Source: Turicibacter bilis
GTDB lineage: Bacteria; Bacillota_I; Bacilli_A; MOL361; Turicibacteraceae
Length of the DNA stretch: 64,000 nt
Direction: 5' to 3'
Assembly (NCBI RefSeq): GCF_024499055.1
Contig: NZ_CP071249.1
Span: forward strand, 744,001-808,000
Shown here: piece by piece, positions 45,016 to 53,952 of the stretch
How positions within the stretch are numbered: the first letter of the stretch is position 1
Layout of the letters: each line of letters opens with the position of its first letter
The notes under the pieces: model-generated
What the model was told of the DNA's origin: nothing
What the model saw: the letters and a program-made list of their open reading frames with translations, nothing else
Databases searched by the model: none
Translations under genes and position numbers: made by a program

Positions 45016-45145
45016 TATATACAAACAGAAATGTTTTCTACGTTTAATACAGCAACCGAAATATGGGATGATCATGCCGTTCAAGGCAGACTATAGTCCA
45101 GCTAAAAGTTTTTACGATGTAAAAAACTTATCTGGACTTATATAT
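45016..45145 (-). repeat. 130-bp dispersed repeat, copy 2 (inverted)
   Basis: Reverse complement of the repeat at 35258-35387 with only about eight to ten substitutions. The hairpin arms AGTCCAGATAAGTTTTT and AAAAACTTTTAGCTGGACT are fully conserved. No open frame. Confidence 0.85.
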
Positions 45146-45171
45146 CAACGTAGCTTAAGGTCTTAGATAAT

Positions 45172-45897
45172 CTAATCTTGCCAACTCATACTAGACAGCT
45201 CATCCGAATGCATTCGTTCGAAATATTGACCAATAATAAACTCATCTTGAATACGTCTATTAGCCATCACATAATGCTCATAGATTGATTTTAGCTGCTG
45301 TTGCTCAGCTTCAGATTCAACAGAATAAAACTCCATACTACATGGACGTTTTAACAAATTAGCTCCAATGTACATCTGTTGATCAATAATATAAACGGTT
45401 GGTAAAAATCCAAGGAAGCTATCCGCCATCACTTTAAAATTTGTTCGTCGTTTAATATCTGAGACAAATAACTTCGTTTTATGTTTAAGTAACTCATATA
45501 AACACCCACAAAGTGCCATGACGATGATAAACATTAAAACTTTGAGTTCCTGGTTTTGACTAAAACTAATAAATAAAATGGAAACACAAACAATCGCTAA
45601 CAGGCACCAACCTTTTAAGTATTTAATTCGTTTCTCTTCTTTCAAATCGATTTCAACCTGTAAAGATTCATAAAAAACACGATGAAATAACGCTAAAAAC
45701 TCATCATCTGAAACGCTTAAGACTTCTTTAGACATGATGACATCTGCTTTTGGAAATGTTGGTAATTGTAAATTGACAAAAAGTTCAGGATTAATCTCCG
45801 CAGCATAAATTTCTAACTTTTGATTTGCTTGCCTTAATTGATGAAGCACCTCATCAGCTGAGCATGCACGTAAAGACTCATAATTCGATAAGTCCAT
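45172..45897 (-). CDS. membrane protein of unknown function
   Basis: 241 residues. A soluble N-terminal part of about 90 residues, two close membrane helices (about 97-113 and 117-135: GWCLLAIVCVSILFISF and KVLMFIIVMALCGCLYEL), and a soluble C-terminal part. I recognise no family. The site before the start is a weak AAAGGGTGG. The stop is followed by the end of a 130-bp repeat. It runs in the same direction as its symporter neighbours, without evidence of a shared role. Confidence 0.7.
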   Translation of the reverse strand: MDLSNYESLRACSADEVLHQLRQANQKLEIYAAEINPELFVNLQLPTFPKADVIMSKEVLSVSDDEFLALFHRVFYESLQVEIDLKEEKRIKYLKGWCLLAIVCVSILFISFSQNQELKVLMFIIVMALCGCLYELLKHKTKLFVSDIKRRTNFKVMADSFLGFLPTVYIIDQQMYIGANLLKRPCSMEFYSVESEAEQQQLKSIYEHYVMANRRIQDEFIIGQYFERMHSDELSSMSWQD

Positions 45898-45969
45898 ACC
45901 CTACCACCCTTTCCTATTGATTCCATCGTAGTATGGTCGAAAAAGAAGGAAAATATATCTATTAAACAT

Positions 45970-45999
45970 AAAAAACCAGTTACTTTTCGTAACTGGTTT
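45970..45999 (-). terminator. terminator of the downstream symporter gene
   Basis: AAACCAGTTAC-TTTTC-GTAACTGGTTT with A and T runs on either side. Confidence 0.9.
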
Positions 46000-46004
46000 A
46001 ATCA

Positions 46005-47213
46005 CTAATCATGAATAACTGGTTCAACGCCAACCGTTTGAGTTGACTTTTCTTTTGAGGGTTTCATCAATTTCTCAACAAAAATGGCCATAGCTCCATC
46101 TCCTGTGACATTTGTCGCTGTTCCGAAACTATCTTGTGCCGCATGTAAGGCAATCATTAATGGGGTTTCAAGTGCTCCAAATCCAAGCATTGACTCTAAT
46201 AAACCTAAAGCAGCCATGACACCTCCACCTGGTACTCCTGGGGCAGCAATCATAATGACACCAAGCATGAAAATAAACGGGATATATTGTGCTAACGTTG
46301 GCACTTGACCATTCATAAAGAAAATCGCCATAGATGTGAGCACAAGTGTCATCGTATCACCTGCAATATGAATCGTGGCTGATAATGGAATGACAAACTC
46401 ACAAATTTCCTCATCTACTTCATTTGATTTTGTACATTCAAGTGTTACAGGAATCGTTGCAGCCGAAGATTGTGTTCCAATAGCGGTCAAATAAGCAGGT
46501 AACATTTTCTTTAATAAAGCAAATGGATTTTTACGTTTAATCCCTCCAGCCACACTATATAAAATTAGTAAATAACCAACTTGTAATAAGAATAAAACAA
46601 CATAAACCATTAAGAATGATTTGATAGTTACAAAAATTTCTCCACTATAACTTAATTCTGAAAAAACGGAACCGATATAAAGTGGCACGATAGGAACAAT
46701 CACCTTACCGATCACCCCCATCATAATCTCACTGAAATCTTGACAAACTTTTAATAACGCACTATCTTTCTTAGCAGCTAATCCAATTCCTAAAATAAAA
46801 GCGAGGACTAAAGCACTCATGACACTCATTAGTACTGGAATATCAATGGTAAAGATAGGTGACACCGAAGAACCCTCACTCGGTAATAAGCCTAGATCAC
46901 TTGTAAACATGGGTAAAAAAACCTTCCCAATCACAAAAGCAGTTAATCCTGCACAAATCGTTGACACATAGGCTAACCCAGTTGTTAATAATAATCCTTT
47001 ACCTGACTGACGTCCAAGGGAAGCAATTCCAGGAATAATCAGTCCAAGAATAATTAACGGTATAACAAAAGATAAGAAGGCTCCAAACAAAGTACGAAAG
47101 GTTGCCGTCATAGCAATCGGTAGTTCAAACGCCGTGGTGCGACAGATCACCCCCAGACTAATCCCGATTAAAAGCCAAATCGCAATGCGTGCAATTAACG
47201 GTAACTTTTTCAT
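46005..47213 (-). CDS. dicarboxylate/amino acid:cation symporter
   Basis: 402 residues, DAACS family. Conserved regions are YLTAIGTQSSAATIPVTLE (HP1 and serine-rich motif), SATIHIAGDTMTLVL, APGVPGGGVMAALGLLESM (HP2) and AAQDSFGTATNVTGDGAMAIF, the sodium and substrate site. This is closer to the serine/threonine or glutamate carriers than to the TcyP-like protein encoded nearby. The exact substrate cannot be read from the sequence. GGAGG eight bases before the ATG; an ISL3 element has inserted about 75 bases upstream. Confidence 0.88.
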   Translation of the reverse strand: MKKLPLIARIAIWLLIGISLGVICRTTAFELPIAMTATFRTLFGAFLSFVIPLIILGLIIPGIASLGRQSGKGLLLTTGLAYVSTICAGLTAFVIGKVFLPMFTSDLGLLPSEGSSVSPIFTIDIPVLMSVMSALVLAFILGIGLAAKKDSALLKVCQDFSEIMMGVIGKVIVPIVPLYIGSVFSELSYSGEIFVTIKSFLMVYVVLFLLQVGYLLILYSVAGGIKRKNPFALLKKMLPAYLTAIGTQSSAATIPVTLECTKSNEVDEEICEFVIPLSATIHIAGDTMTLVLTSMAIFFMNGQVPTLAQYIPFIFMLGVIMIAAPGVPGGGVMAALGLLESMLGFGALETPLMIALHAAQDSFGTATNVTGDGAMAIFVEKLMKPSKEKSTQTVGVEPVIHD

Positions 47214-47281
47214 ACTTTCATCCTCCTTTTTCTCTTTTGAATATTGATATTATTATCGCAAATAAATTTGAAAATTCAAGT

Positions 47282-47289
47282 TTTTTTTT
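47282..47289. repeat. target site duplication, left
   Basis: TTTTTTTT directly before the insertion sequence; the same octamer follows its other end at 48681-48688. Being a homopolymer, it cannot prove a duplication alone, but the length fits ISL3 elements. Confidence 0.6.
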
Positions 47290-48680
47290 GGCTCAACACC
47301 AAAATTGGTTCTTGACACTTAATTCATCTATAAAAAATCGTTCATTACATTCCAACAAGATTCTATTCTCATAGATCGTTCGATTCGGAAGAAAATAACT
47401 TCTTCGAATTAATGTTTTAATTTTATTATTTCGTCCTTCTACTGAACCATTTGTGTAACGACACTTATGGTAATTAGAAATTTCTTCTGTCCAATTTTCA
47501 AAAGGTTTAAGTGCTTCAGTTAATTCAGGAATATTTAGGGCTTTAGCTCGAGCAATCCATTGAATTAAACGTCTATAAGAATTTGTTTCAGCACTTAATT
47601 CATACCAATTAATCAGTGATTCTTTAATGGCATACACTTCCGTCAGTTCTTTTGAATAGCTTAGAAGTTTTCCTAATTTTCGTTCTTCTTTCTCGCTCAA
47701 AGAATCATATCGTTTACCGATAAGGTTTTTATTTCGTTTCAAATATTTACGACTTTCCGGTGTTAGCGATAAACTAATCCGTCTTCTCACAGCCTGTAAG
47801 GCATCTGTTAGATAACGATTCACATGAAATCGGTCAGCAATTCGGATAGCATCAGGAAAAACTTCAGCAACAAACTTGTGATAAGAACGTGCTAAATTCA
47901 TCACAACAGCGTAGGGTTTCAACTCTTTGAGTTGCTTCATTAAGCCTTGATTTTGAATTAACGTTTGATAAGTTCTTCCCATGACTAATGTTAACAGGTT
48001 ACCATTTCTTAGGTCATGAAATCCTGTATTATAAGTATGACCTTTTCGAATCGCAAAATCATCAATGCCTAATATGAGCCGAGTTGATCCTTGAGCAGCA
48101 GCGATCACTTTTCTTTGAATAGACGGAATTAAATGAGCAAGATGTTGCTTAATGAAGCGTTCACCAGTTGAGTAAGGGACCTTAAACGTATCTGTTAATT
48201 GTTTAACAGTGGTACCGACTAACGGTTTAGAAAGTTCACGTTTATAATCGTTTGTATAGCGAGTTTTCCCTGTCAAAAATGCATATTGATAGGTAAAAGA
48301 AACTTCACACTGTTTACAGAAAAGACGCTTCATCGGAATCAATAAAATGGTTTCACGATTGAAACAACGTAAATGTCTAACTTGACGTAGTTTTTGACGG
48401 CTACCTTTACAAATAACAAATGCTTGAGTATGGCAACAAGGACAAGGTTGTTTACTCTTTGTTGGACACAGGCTTAAAACTAAAACATTATCTTCAGAAA
48501 TATGATAGTTACTGACTGTAACATCTTGTAATTGAATTAAATCATTGATATGATGTAAGTGCATCTAAAATCTCCTAACTTTGGTTTGGTCGCACTTACT
48601 AAAGTACAAGATTTTAGATGTTTTTTTTATAGGTAAATATAAGCATTTATTTAGTCAAGCACCATTTCTGGTGAAGACTC
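47290..48680 (-). mobile_element. intact ISL3-family insertion sequence
   Basis: 1391 bp with imperfect 27-base terminal inverted repeats. The left end is 47290-47316 (GGCTCAACACC...TTCTTGAC) and the right end, read inward on the minus strand, is 48654-48680 (GAGTCTTCACC...TGCTTGAC), about 20 of 27 matching. One transposase gene fills the element. Flanked by TTTTTTTT on both sides, consistent with the 8-bp duplication of this family. It has landed in a T run between a symporter gene and the alanine/glycine symporter. Confidence 0.9.
47293..48564 (-). CDS. ISL3-family transposase
   Basis: 423 residues, full length. The N-terminal zinc-finger part has C-x-x-C pairs (CPCCHTQAF and LFCKQCEVSF). 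A helix-turn-helix-like region (VGTTVKQLTDTFKVPYSTGER) follows. The DDE transposase domain (about 155-410) starts ILGIDDFAIRKGHTYNTGF with its first aspartate, has DRFHVNRYLTDALQ in the middle, and ends with the glutamate region YTNGSVEGRNNKIKTLIRRSY. Its stop codon lies inside the left terminal repeat. AGGAG precedes the ATG. No disruption is seen, so it may be active. Confidence 0.95.
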   Translation of the reverse strand: MHLHHINDLIQLQDVTVSNYHISEDNVLVLSLCPTKSKQPCPCCHTQAFVICKGSRQKLRQVRHLRCFNRETILLIPMKRLFCKQCEVSFTYQYAFLTGKTRYTNDYKRELSKPLVGTTVKQLTDTFKVPYSTGERFIKQHLAHLIPSIQRKVIAAAQGSTRLILGIDDFAIRKGHTYNTGFHDLRNGNLLTLVMGRTYQTLIQNQGLMKQLKELKPYAVVMNLARSYHKFVAEVFPDAIRIADRFHVNRYLTDALQAVRRRISLSLTPESRKYLKRNKNLIGKRYDSLSEKEERKLGKLLSYSKELTEVYAIKESLINWYELSAETNSYRRLIQWIARAKALNIPELTEALKPFENWTEEISNYHKCRYTNGSVEGRNNKIKTLIRRSYFLPNRTIYENRILLECNERFFIDELSVKNQFWC

Positions 48681-48807
48681 TTTTTTTTACAAACATAAAA
48701 ATTTTATAGTCATTTTGTCTTATTTTATAAGGCCTTTCTCAACATTTAATAAATGTGATCCGGTTCTTTTCACTCCTACACCTGATTTTATTTATTAAAT
48801 GATAAAA

Positions 48808-50202
48808 TTAATCCTCCATCGCTTGGATAGATTCCACTGATTGTTGCTTGCGTTCTTGAAGATGTTCAAAGTAAGCTTTTGTCTCGGCAACAACGACTCC
48901 ACTTAAAGCGACAATCGCAATTAAATTTGGGAGTGCCATTAATCCATTAACGATATCAGCAATTAACCACACAGCCTCCAGTTGTAGAAAAGCTCCAAGT
49001 CCTACCATTAAAACAAAAATCAAACGATACGGTATAATACTTTTCACGCCGAATAAGAACTCACAACAACGCTCTCCATAATAGTTCCAACCTAAAATTG
49101 TGGTAAAAGCAAATAATGATAAACAAACCATTAATAATACGGATCCTAATGGAAGTCCTCCAATCGTTGGTAAAACCGTATTGAACGCGGTTTCTGTTAA
49201 CGCTCCTGTGGCAACATCAGACATTTGCCAAACGCCTGTGACCATGAGTGTTAATCCAGTTAACGTACAAATAATTAAACTATCAATAAATGTTCCTGTC
49301 ATGGAAATTAATCCTTGCTCAGCTGCCCACTCTGTTTTCGCTGCCGCCGCTGCAATCGGTGCACTTCCAAGTCCGGACTCATTTGAGAAGACCCCGCGCG
49401 CAACTCCATTTCGAATGGCCATCGCTACCGTTGCTCCCGTAAATCCACCAACCGCTGCTGTTGGGGTCAATGCACTTTTAAAAATCAGTTCAAAAGCTGG
49501 GAGAAGTGAAGCGTGATTGATCACTAAAATGGTGACACAGATGATAAGATAACAGGCTGCCATAACAGGTACCACTTTTTCTGCCACCTTTGAAATCGAG
49601 TTAATGCCTCTAAAAGTGATAATCCCCACTAATAGTGCTAACACGAGACCAACTCCCTCAGCTGGAAGATGTAACGTATTTTCAATACTACTCGTAATGG
49701 CATTCACTTGCGTGAATGTCCCCATTCCAAATAACGCGACTAAGCCCCCACTAAACGCAAAGAAAATCGCTAACGGTTTGAATTTTTCACCCATTCCGTT
49801 TGTAATATAATACATTGGGCCACCCGCTACCTGACCATTCTCATCAAGCTGACGATATTTAATCGCTAAAACACCTTCAGCATACTTCGTTGCCATTCCA
49901 AAGAAAGCCGCGAACCACATCCAAAATAATGCACCTGGTCCTCCTGCTGCTAAAGCTGTGGCCACACCAATAATATTTCCAGTTCCAACCGTTGCCGCTA
50001 AAGCGGTACACAACGCACCAAATGAAGAAATATCACCTTCACCCGAATCATCAGATTTAAAAATCAGCTTTAACGCTTGAGGAAGTTTAGTCACCTGAAT
50101 CAATCCTAAACGAATGGTTAACATGATTCCTGTTCCGACTAATAACACAAGTAGAGGGGGTCCCCAAATAAAACTATCTAACTGGTCTAAAAATTGAATC
50201 AT
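48808..50202 (-). CDS. alanine/glycine:cation symporter (AGCS family)
   Basis: Sodium- or proton-coupled uptake of alanine or glycine. About 464 residues and ten or so helices. Family signatures are ALAATVGTGNIIGVATALAAGGPGALFWMW (about 75-105), KYAEGVLAIKYRQ, GGPMYYITNGMG, GVARGVFSNESGLGSAPIAAAAA and LGWNYYGERCCEFLFG. ATG 50202 follows AAGGAG. A tandem glycine riboswitch lies upstream, which points to glycine as substrate or signal. Confidence 0.95.
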   Translation of the reverse strand: MIQFLDQLDSFIWGPPLLVLLVGTGIMLTIRLGLIQVTKLPQALKLIFKSDDSGEGDISSFGALCTALAATVGTGNIIGVATALAAGGPGALFWMWFAAFFGMATKYAEGVLAIKYRQLDENGQVAGGPMYYITNGMGEKFKPLAIFFAFSGGLVALFGMGTFTQVNAITSSIENTLHLPAEGVGLVLALLVGIITFRGINSISKVAEKVVPVMAACYLIICVTILVINHASLLPAFELIFKSALTPTAAVGGFTGATVAMAIRNGVARGVFSNESGLGSAPIAAAAAKTEWAAEQGLISMTGTFIDSLIICTLTGLTLMVTGVWQMSDVATGALTETAFNTVLPTIGGLPLGSVLLMVCLSLFAFTTILGWNYYGERCCEFLFGVKSIIPYRLIFVLMVGLGAFLQLEAVWLIADIVNGLMALPNLIAIVALSGVVVAETKAYFEHLQERKQQSVESIQAMED

Positions 50203-50292
50203 ACAATCGTCTCCTTTTTTCCACACCCGACGGATTGCCTAAAAAAGAAGGGATGTTTCTTTTTCAAGAGCACTTTTATTCACCTAACTAAC

Positions 50293-50321
50293 AAAAAAGA
50301 GCCATCCTAAAAAGATGACTC
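50293..50321 (-). terminator. riboswitch expression-platform terminator
   Basis: Minus-strand GAGTCATC-TTTTTA-GGATGGCTC then TTTTTT, between the aptamers and the symporter gene. An upstream TAACTCCAGAG may compete with its first arm. Confidence 0.8.
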
Positions 50322-50385
50322 TGGAGTTAGCATTAACGAAAAATTGAGGCAGCTAAAAAAAGCGTCTCAAAAAAGTCGATAATAT

Positions 50386-50545
50386 CCCTGTCCTTTTGCC
50401 TGAGAGATTGAGCATCACTGCCTTGCCCCTTCGGCGCCTAATCAATAGGTCTCTCCAGAGTTCCGTCCACTTTACAGTCCTCACTTGCTAACAAGTACCT
50501 GAGAGTATGACTCCTTCGGTGTTCCCATAGGGAAACTCTTCTATA
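50386..50545 (-). ncRNA. tandem glycine riboswitch
   Basis: On the minus strand two aptamers follow each other. The first (50497-50545) shows ACACCGAAGGAGTC and CTCTCAGGTA. The second (50386-50465) shows ACTCTGGAGAGACC, GCGCCGAAGGGGCAAGGC and CTCTCAGGCAAAAGGACAG. These are the conserved core segments of the glycine (gcvT) riboswitch. A terminator follows at 50293-50321. With a transporter downstream, either glycine-on or glycine-off control is possible; sequence alone does not decide. Confidence 0.95.
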
Positions 50546-50615
50546 AAGTTTCAACCGGTGTCTATTTTTAATTAATATATGTTTATCTTACTCCCCTTGT
50601 CCCTAAAAAGCAACT

Positions 50616-50647
50616 AAAAAAGACAGAAATGATTAATCATTTCTGTC
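50616..50647 (-). terminator. terminator overlapping the DUF5668-like gene end
   Basis: Minus-strand GACAGAAATGATTAATCATTTCTGTC, a perfect 26-base palindrome, followed by TTTTTTAG; it covers the stop codon. Confidence 0.85.
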
Positions 50648-50962
50648 AGACCAGGGACGGATAAAAATTAAAACACCTCCAATGACGACTAATAAAAGAG
50701 GAACAACTAACTCCTCTGGTACCACATTCCAACTTGATAATAACAACAAACTACCAATCGTCAAACCAATGGTATTTGATCGCTTAACTCCTGATTCAAA
50801 CATATTGGTTAGACAAGGCACAATAATAAATAACGTCCACCAGCCATTAAAAAACACTTCAAAATTCCATAATCCTAACGCTTCTCCACCAAACCCAATT
50901 CCTATCACTATGAGTGCGATTCCCCAAAATAAATCGGTGCGACTTAATTTCATGCGCATCAC
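50633..50962 (-). CDS. small membrane protein with LiaI/LiaF-type transmembrane region (DUF5668-like)
   Basis: About 106-109 residues with four short hydrophobic segments: LFWGIALIVIGIGFGGEALG, WWTLFIIVPCLTNMF, IGLTIGSLLLLSSW and VVPLLLVVIGGVLIFI. The pattern 'GxxLIxxGxxFL...WPLxLIxxG' with a tryptophan pair is that of the membrane region found in LiaI/LiaF-like and DUF5668 proteins linked to envelope stress. Start codon is ambiguous: several ATGs follow GGAG. It forms a unit with the next gene, 36 bases upstream. Confidence 0.65.
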   Translation of the reverse strand: MMRMKLSRTDLFWGIALIVIGIGFGGEALGLWNFEVFFNGWWTLFIIVPCLTNMFESGVKRSNTIGLTIGSLLLLSSWNVVPEELVVPLLLVVIGGVLIFIRPWSDRND

Positions 50963-50998
50963 GCTCCTCTAAAAAAGCATATGCGACACATCCGCTCC

Positions 50999-51541
50999 CT
51001 ATTCGTGCGTTAAATAATCGTGTACGATGGATTCAATCCATTCTTTCGTCATCACAGGTTTCCACCATAGATATTCTCGAACAAACGGAACCTCAATCGT
51101 GACAGTTGTCATCGGCTTCTCCCTTGTCTGCTCTAAAACAAGTGCTAACTGTCGAATGACAACCCCTTCTATTCGCTGATTAAATAAATCATTTAGTGTT
51201 TGTTTCCAATCTGATAATGTATTTTTAAAAATCGCTTCTTTTTCATTATCTATGAGCTGCATTAAATCAACAAGCGTCACCTCAACAGTCACAAACGCTT
51301 CATCGCCTAAAAGACGGGTCCCTTTCACATCATAGGTCATTGTTTGCAACACGTCTTTGGCCACAGCCTTTTGGTCCGTATCCAGCGAAACCTTATCTGA
51401 CTCTAAAATTAACGCATAATCCGTTTTCTGTACATACGCGAGTCCACCTTTAATCATCCATTCGGGAAGATGACGATTAACATAAACACCCCCGATGATC
51501 AATAGCACTAAACCACTCAATATCCAAATCCACTTCTTCAT
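50999..51541 (-). CDS. membrane-anchored extracytoplasmic protein of unknown function
   Basis: 180 residues: an N-terminal signal-anchor helix (WIWILSGLVLLIIGGVYV, about 4-21) and a soluble domain of about 150 residues with alternating strands and helices (MTYDVKGTRLLGDEAFVTVEVTL). No lipobox cysteine. I recognise no family. It directly precedes the DUF5668-like gene in the same direction and is probably cotranscribed. Confidence 0.7.
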   Translation of the reverse strand: MKKWIWILSGLVLLIIGGVYVNRHLPEWMIKGGLAYVQKTDYALILESDKVSLDTDQKAVAKDVLQTMTYDVKGTRLLGDEAFVTVEVTLVDLMQLIDNEKEAIFKNTLSDWKQTLNDLFNQRIEGVVIRQLALVLEQTREKPMTTVTIEVPFVREYLWWKPVMTKEWIESIVHDYLTHE

Positions 51542-51672
51542 ACTAACGCCTCATTTCTAACTAATTATTCTATTATAATCCTAAATCCATCATTTTCATA
51601 CAAAAGATGAAGCATTTTTTGGACTTTTGACACATATAATGTATTATCTCATTTGTTAAAGGAGGAGTCTCT

Positions 51673-51861
51673 ATGATTAAAATCTTTTCAAGCACAGCAG
51701 GGGAAGAGATTTTGGTGAAGACCGTCAACAACTGGCTGAAAGATAACCCGAATGTTTACATTCAATCCTTTAACTATCATACTTACTATAAAACCTCATT
51801 TGCCAGTGAAGACGAGCTAGTTCATAGTTTTGTGATTAACTATATGACCATGAATAACTAA
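51673..51861 (+). CDS. small protein of unknown function, 62 residues
   Basis: Starts MIKIFSSTAGEEILVKTVNNW, no membrane helix; aromatic-rich second half (YIQSFNYHTYYKTSF). An excellent AAAGGAGGAG site seven bases before the ATG and a hairpin terminator immediately after the stop mark it as a genuine single-gene unit. Nothing suggests a function. Confidence 0.7.
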   Translation: MIKIFSSTAGEEILVKTVNNWLKDNPNVYIQSFNYHTYYKTSFASEDELVHSFVINYMTMNN

Positions 51862-51893
51862 AAGAAGATGACCTTTTCAGGTCATCTTTTTTT
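51861..51893. terminator. terminator between the 62-residue gene and the SWIM gene
   Basis: AAAGAAGATGACC-TTTTC-AGGTCATCTTTTTTT hairpin; serves both convergent genes and touches the SWIM gene stop. Confidence 0.88.
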
Positions 51894-53532
51894 AAGCGAT
51901 ATCTATTGATAGTTGCTCGACATGCTGATTTGAGCTTTCTTCCTCTAATTCATGAAGTAAAAGTTGTAATTCCTCAATAAGTGCTCGTCGTCGGGGGTAC
52001 ATGGCGATTAATTGATGAATAAGTGTCTCATACGCCTCATCGGTTGTAAAGGGACGGTATCGTCTGAAAATGGCACAGATTCGACGATAACCACTTCGAT
52101 GACTAACCTTCATGAGTTCCTGTTTAATATACTGCTCATATAAATGGTGCACCTCTGTTTCAAATGTGTCCCAAAGTAAACTTGCAAACCTTTCAATGTA
52201 ACGTAAGTCCTCTTTCACATAAGCCAGCAGTGCCTCTTGATCTTTTTCTGTTTCAATCATTTTCAAATAAAGCTCCTGCTTATCTAATCGTCGCATCTCT
52301 AATTTTAGGGATTCATAAATGAAAGGAAACGCCTCCCCATAAAGTTTTTTTAATTTCGCATAGTAATCAAAATTCCCTCCAACAAAGAGCTCATACGCCA
52401 GTTTTTTCATCCCCTCTATATCTTTCATTTTTTCATAAATCGTATAGCGATACAGTTTCCATGTCGCATCAAAACGATTTTCTTCAAACGCTTCAAGCTC
52501 TAAAATCAACGGAATAGCCTCCTCATACCTTGCTTGCGAAACGAATTGCTCCACTCGAAATTCGGTTAAGACGGGCACATCCGCATGACGCTCAAGGAAC
52601 GCATCTAAACTTTCTTCCTCATACTTCGCCAGTAATTCATACCACACTTTATACAAAGACCCTTTCACCTTCTCCTCAACCACTTCAACCATCATTTCAA
52701 TATAATGGATGATTGGTTGTAAGTATCGGGGTTCTTGCCCATATTCACACAATAAATCGAGAAGTTCAAAATCAACCCAGGTCGTATTTTTTCGTAACCG
52801 ACTAATCAATAATGAAAAAACCTCATCTATATCTTGATGATAATCGATAGTCGCAAAAATAAGACTTTGCAACTGAGCATGTAACTCCCCTAAAAACTCA
52901 GAAAAAATGGCATCTGAATCATCAATTTGATTATCGACTCCCTCACATTCCTCTCGACATAAAAGCATCATTTCGACCTTTAATTGAACAGACGCTTGCT
53001 CTTTTATCTGCCCTAGCAACTCATATAAATCATCAACGAAGTGCTGCACCGCTTTTCCTGAAATCTCATGACCGAACTGAATATGTTTAGCCACCATTTC
53101 CTCTAACTGTCTTTCAAACGTTGCTAATTGATCCTGTGGTTGCTGATAGGCCATCAACCGTTCATAAATCATTGGATTTTCATCTGCCACTTTTAAAAGC
53201 TCTGCCACCAATGTTTCGATCGATAAACTTTTTAAAAGACTGGCTAAAGGACTTTCTTTTGGAGTAAAGGAATGAGAGAGGGAATAAAAAGCAGCTACTT
53301 CATGCTTACAAATCGGACCTCCTCGGTACGGACATGCACAATTTGCCTTTAAGATGGTACCGTCGTCTGCTAGTTGAACGCTGACCGTATAGTCATCATG
53401 CCCTACCACCAACACTTCCACCCATCCATTTGATAACACTTTTGTTCCTAGCACATGACCATCTTTAAAATAAAGAAGCCCTCGATTTAAAATGGTTTCA
53501 TCAATCTCATTCATAAAATTATATAAATTCAT
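51892..53532 (-). CDS. SWIM zinc-finger protein
   Basis: About 546 residues. The SWIM motif NCACPYRGGPICKHEVAAFY (CxC...CxH, about residues 55-74) sits after a short N-terminal domain (NFMNEIDETILNRGLLYFKDG) and is followed by a long all-helical region with TPR-like character. This layout is seen in SWIM proteins encoded near SNF2 helicases in Bacilli, but no helicase gene is present here. SWIM domains bind DNA or protein. The start ATG 53532 has GAGGTGGG; upstream in-frame codons have no site. Confidence 0.85.
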   Translation of the reverse strand: MNLYNFMNEIDETILNRGLLYFKDGHVLGTKVLSNGWVEVLVVGHDDYTVSVQLADDGTILKANCACPYRGGPICKHEVAAFYSLSHSFTPKESPLASLLKSLSIETLVAELLKVADENPMIYERLMAYQQPQDQLATFERQLEEMVAKHIQFGHEISGKAVQHFVDDLYELLGQIKEQASVQLKVEMMLLCREECEGVDNQIDDSDAIFSEFLGELHAQLQSLIFATIDYHQDIDEVFSLLISRLRKNTTWVDFELLDLLCEYGQEPRYLQPIIHYIEMMVEVVEEKVKGSLYKVWYELLAKYEEESLDAFLERHADVPVLTEFRVEQFVSQARYEEAIPLILELEAFEENRFDATWKLYRYTIYEKMKDIEGMKKLAYELFVGGNFDYYAKLKKLYGEAFPFIYESLKLEMRRLDKQELYLKMIETEKDQEALLAYVKEDLRYIERFASLLWDTFETEVHHLYEQYIKQELMKVSHRSGYRRICAIFRRYRPFTTDEAYETLIHQLIAMYPRRRALIEELQLLLHELEEESSNQHVEQLSIDIA

Positions 53533-53594
53533 GATCCCACCTCGCCATAGCTTAGATACACTTATTATGTGGTATTTTGTCGGAACTTCATACA

Positions 53595-53624
53595 TAAAAA
53601 AAGAAGTGAGAGTTCTCACTTCTT
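53595..53624 (-). terminator. cupin gene terminator
   Basis: AAGAAGTGAGA-GT-TCTCACTTCTT with flanking A and T runs. Confidence 0.9.
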
Positions 53625-53952
53625 AACTTAGACGTTCTGAAATTGTGACTAATACTTGTGATGGTGCTTGTGCCACTAAGTCATGAACGACACGTGCATC
53701 AAACGATAACATCATATTCTCGCTTAATTCAAAAACATTTTCATCTGCCAGTGGAACATTCTCTGTCTCAAAGGTCATCTTCACGGCACCTTTTAACACG
53801 AGCACTGTCGCATATCCGTCATGATGATGTTTGGCTAATCCATCTCCAACTTCAAAATTAAAATAGACGCATTTATACTTTTCATTAGAAGTCACGATTT
53901 CTTTACGATCATTTAAAAAATTTAAATTCACCACTTGGGTTTGATTTTGCAT
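53623..53952 (-). CDS. cupin-domain protein
   Basis: About 109 residues forming a single cupin barrel. The first metal-binding motif is visible as GLAKHHHDGYATVLVLKGAVKM (G-x-H-x-H type); the second is partly degenerate (FDARVVHDLVAQAPS). Substrate unknown; many such proteins sense or modify small molecules. ATG 53952 with AAAGGAG; its upstream in-frame extension has no site. Gene stands alone. Confidence 0.8.
   Translation of the reverse strand: MQNQTQVVNLNFLNDRKEIVTSNEKYKCVYFNFEVGDGLAKHHHDGYATVLVLKGAVKMTFETENVPLADENVFELSENMMLSFDARVVHDLVAQAPSQVLVTISERLS

Noticed and set aside
49100-49516. 138-codon antisense frame inside the alanine/glycine symporter gene
   Set aside because: Mirror of a membrane protein; no ribosome site and no separate promoter.
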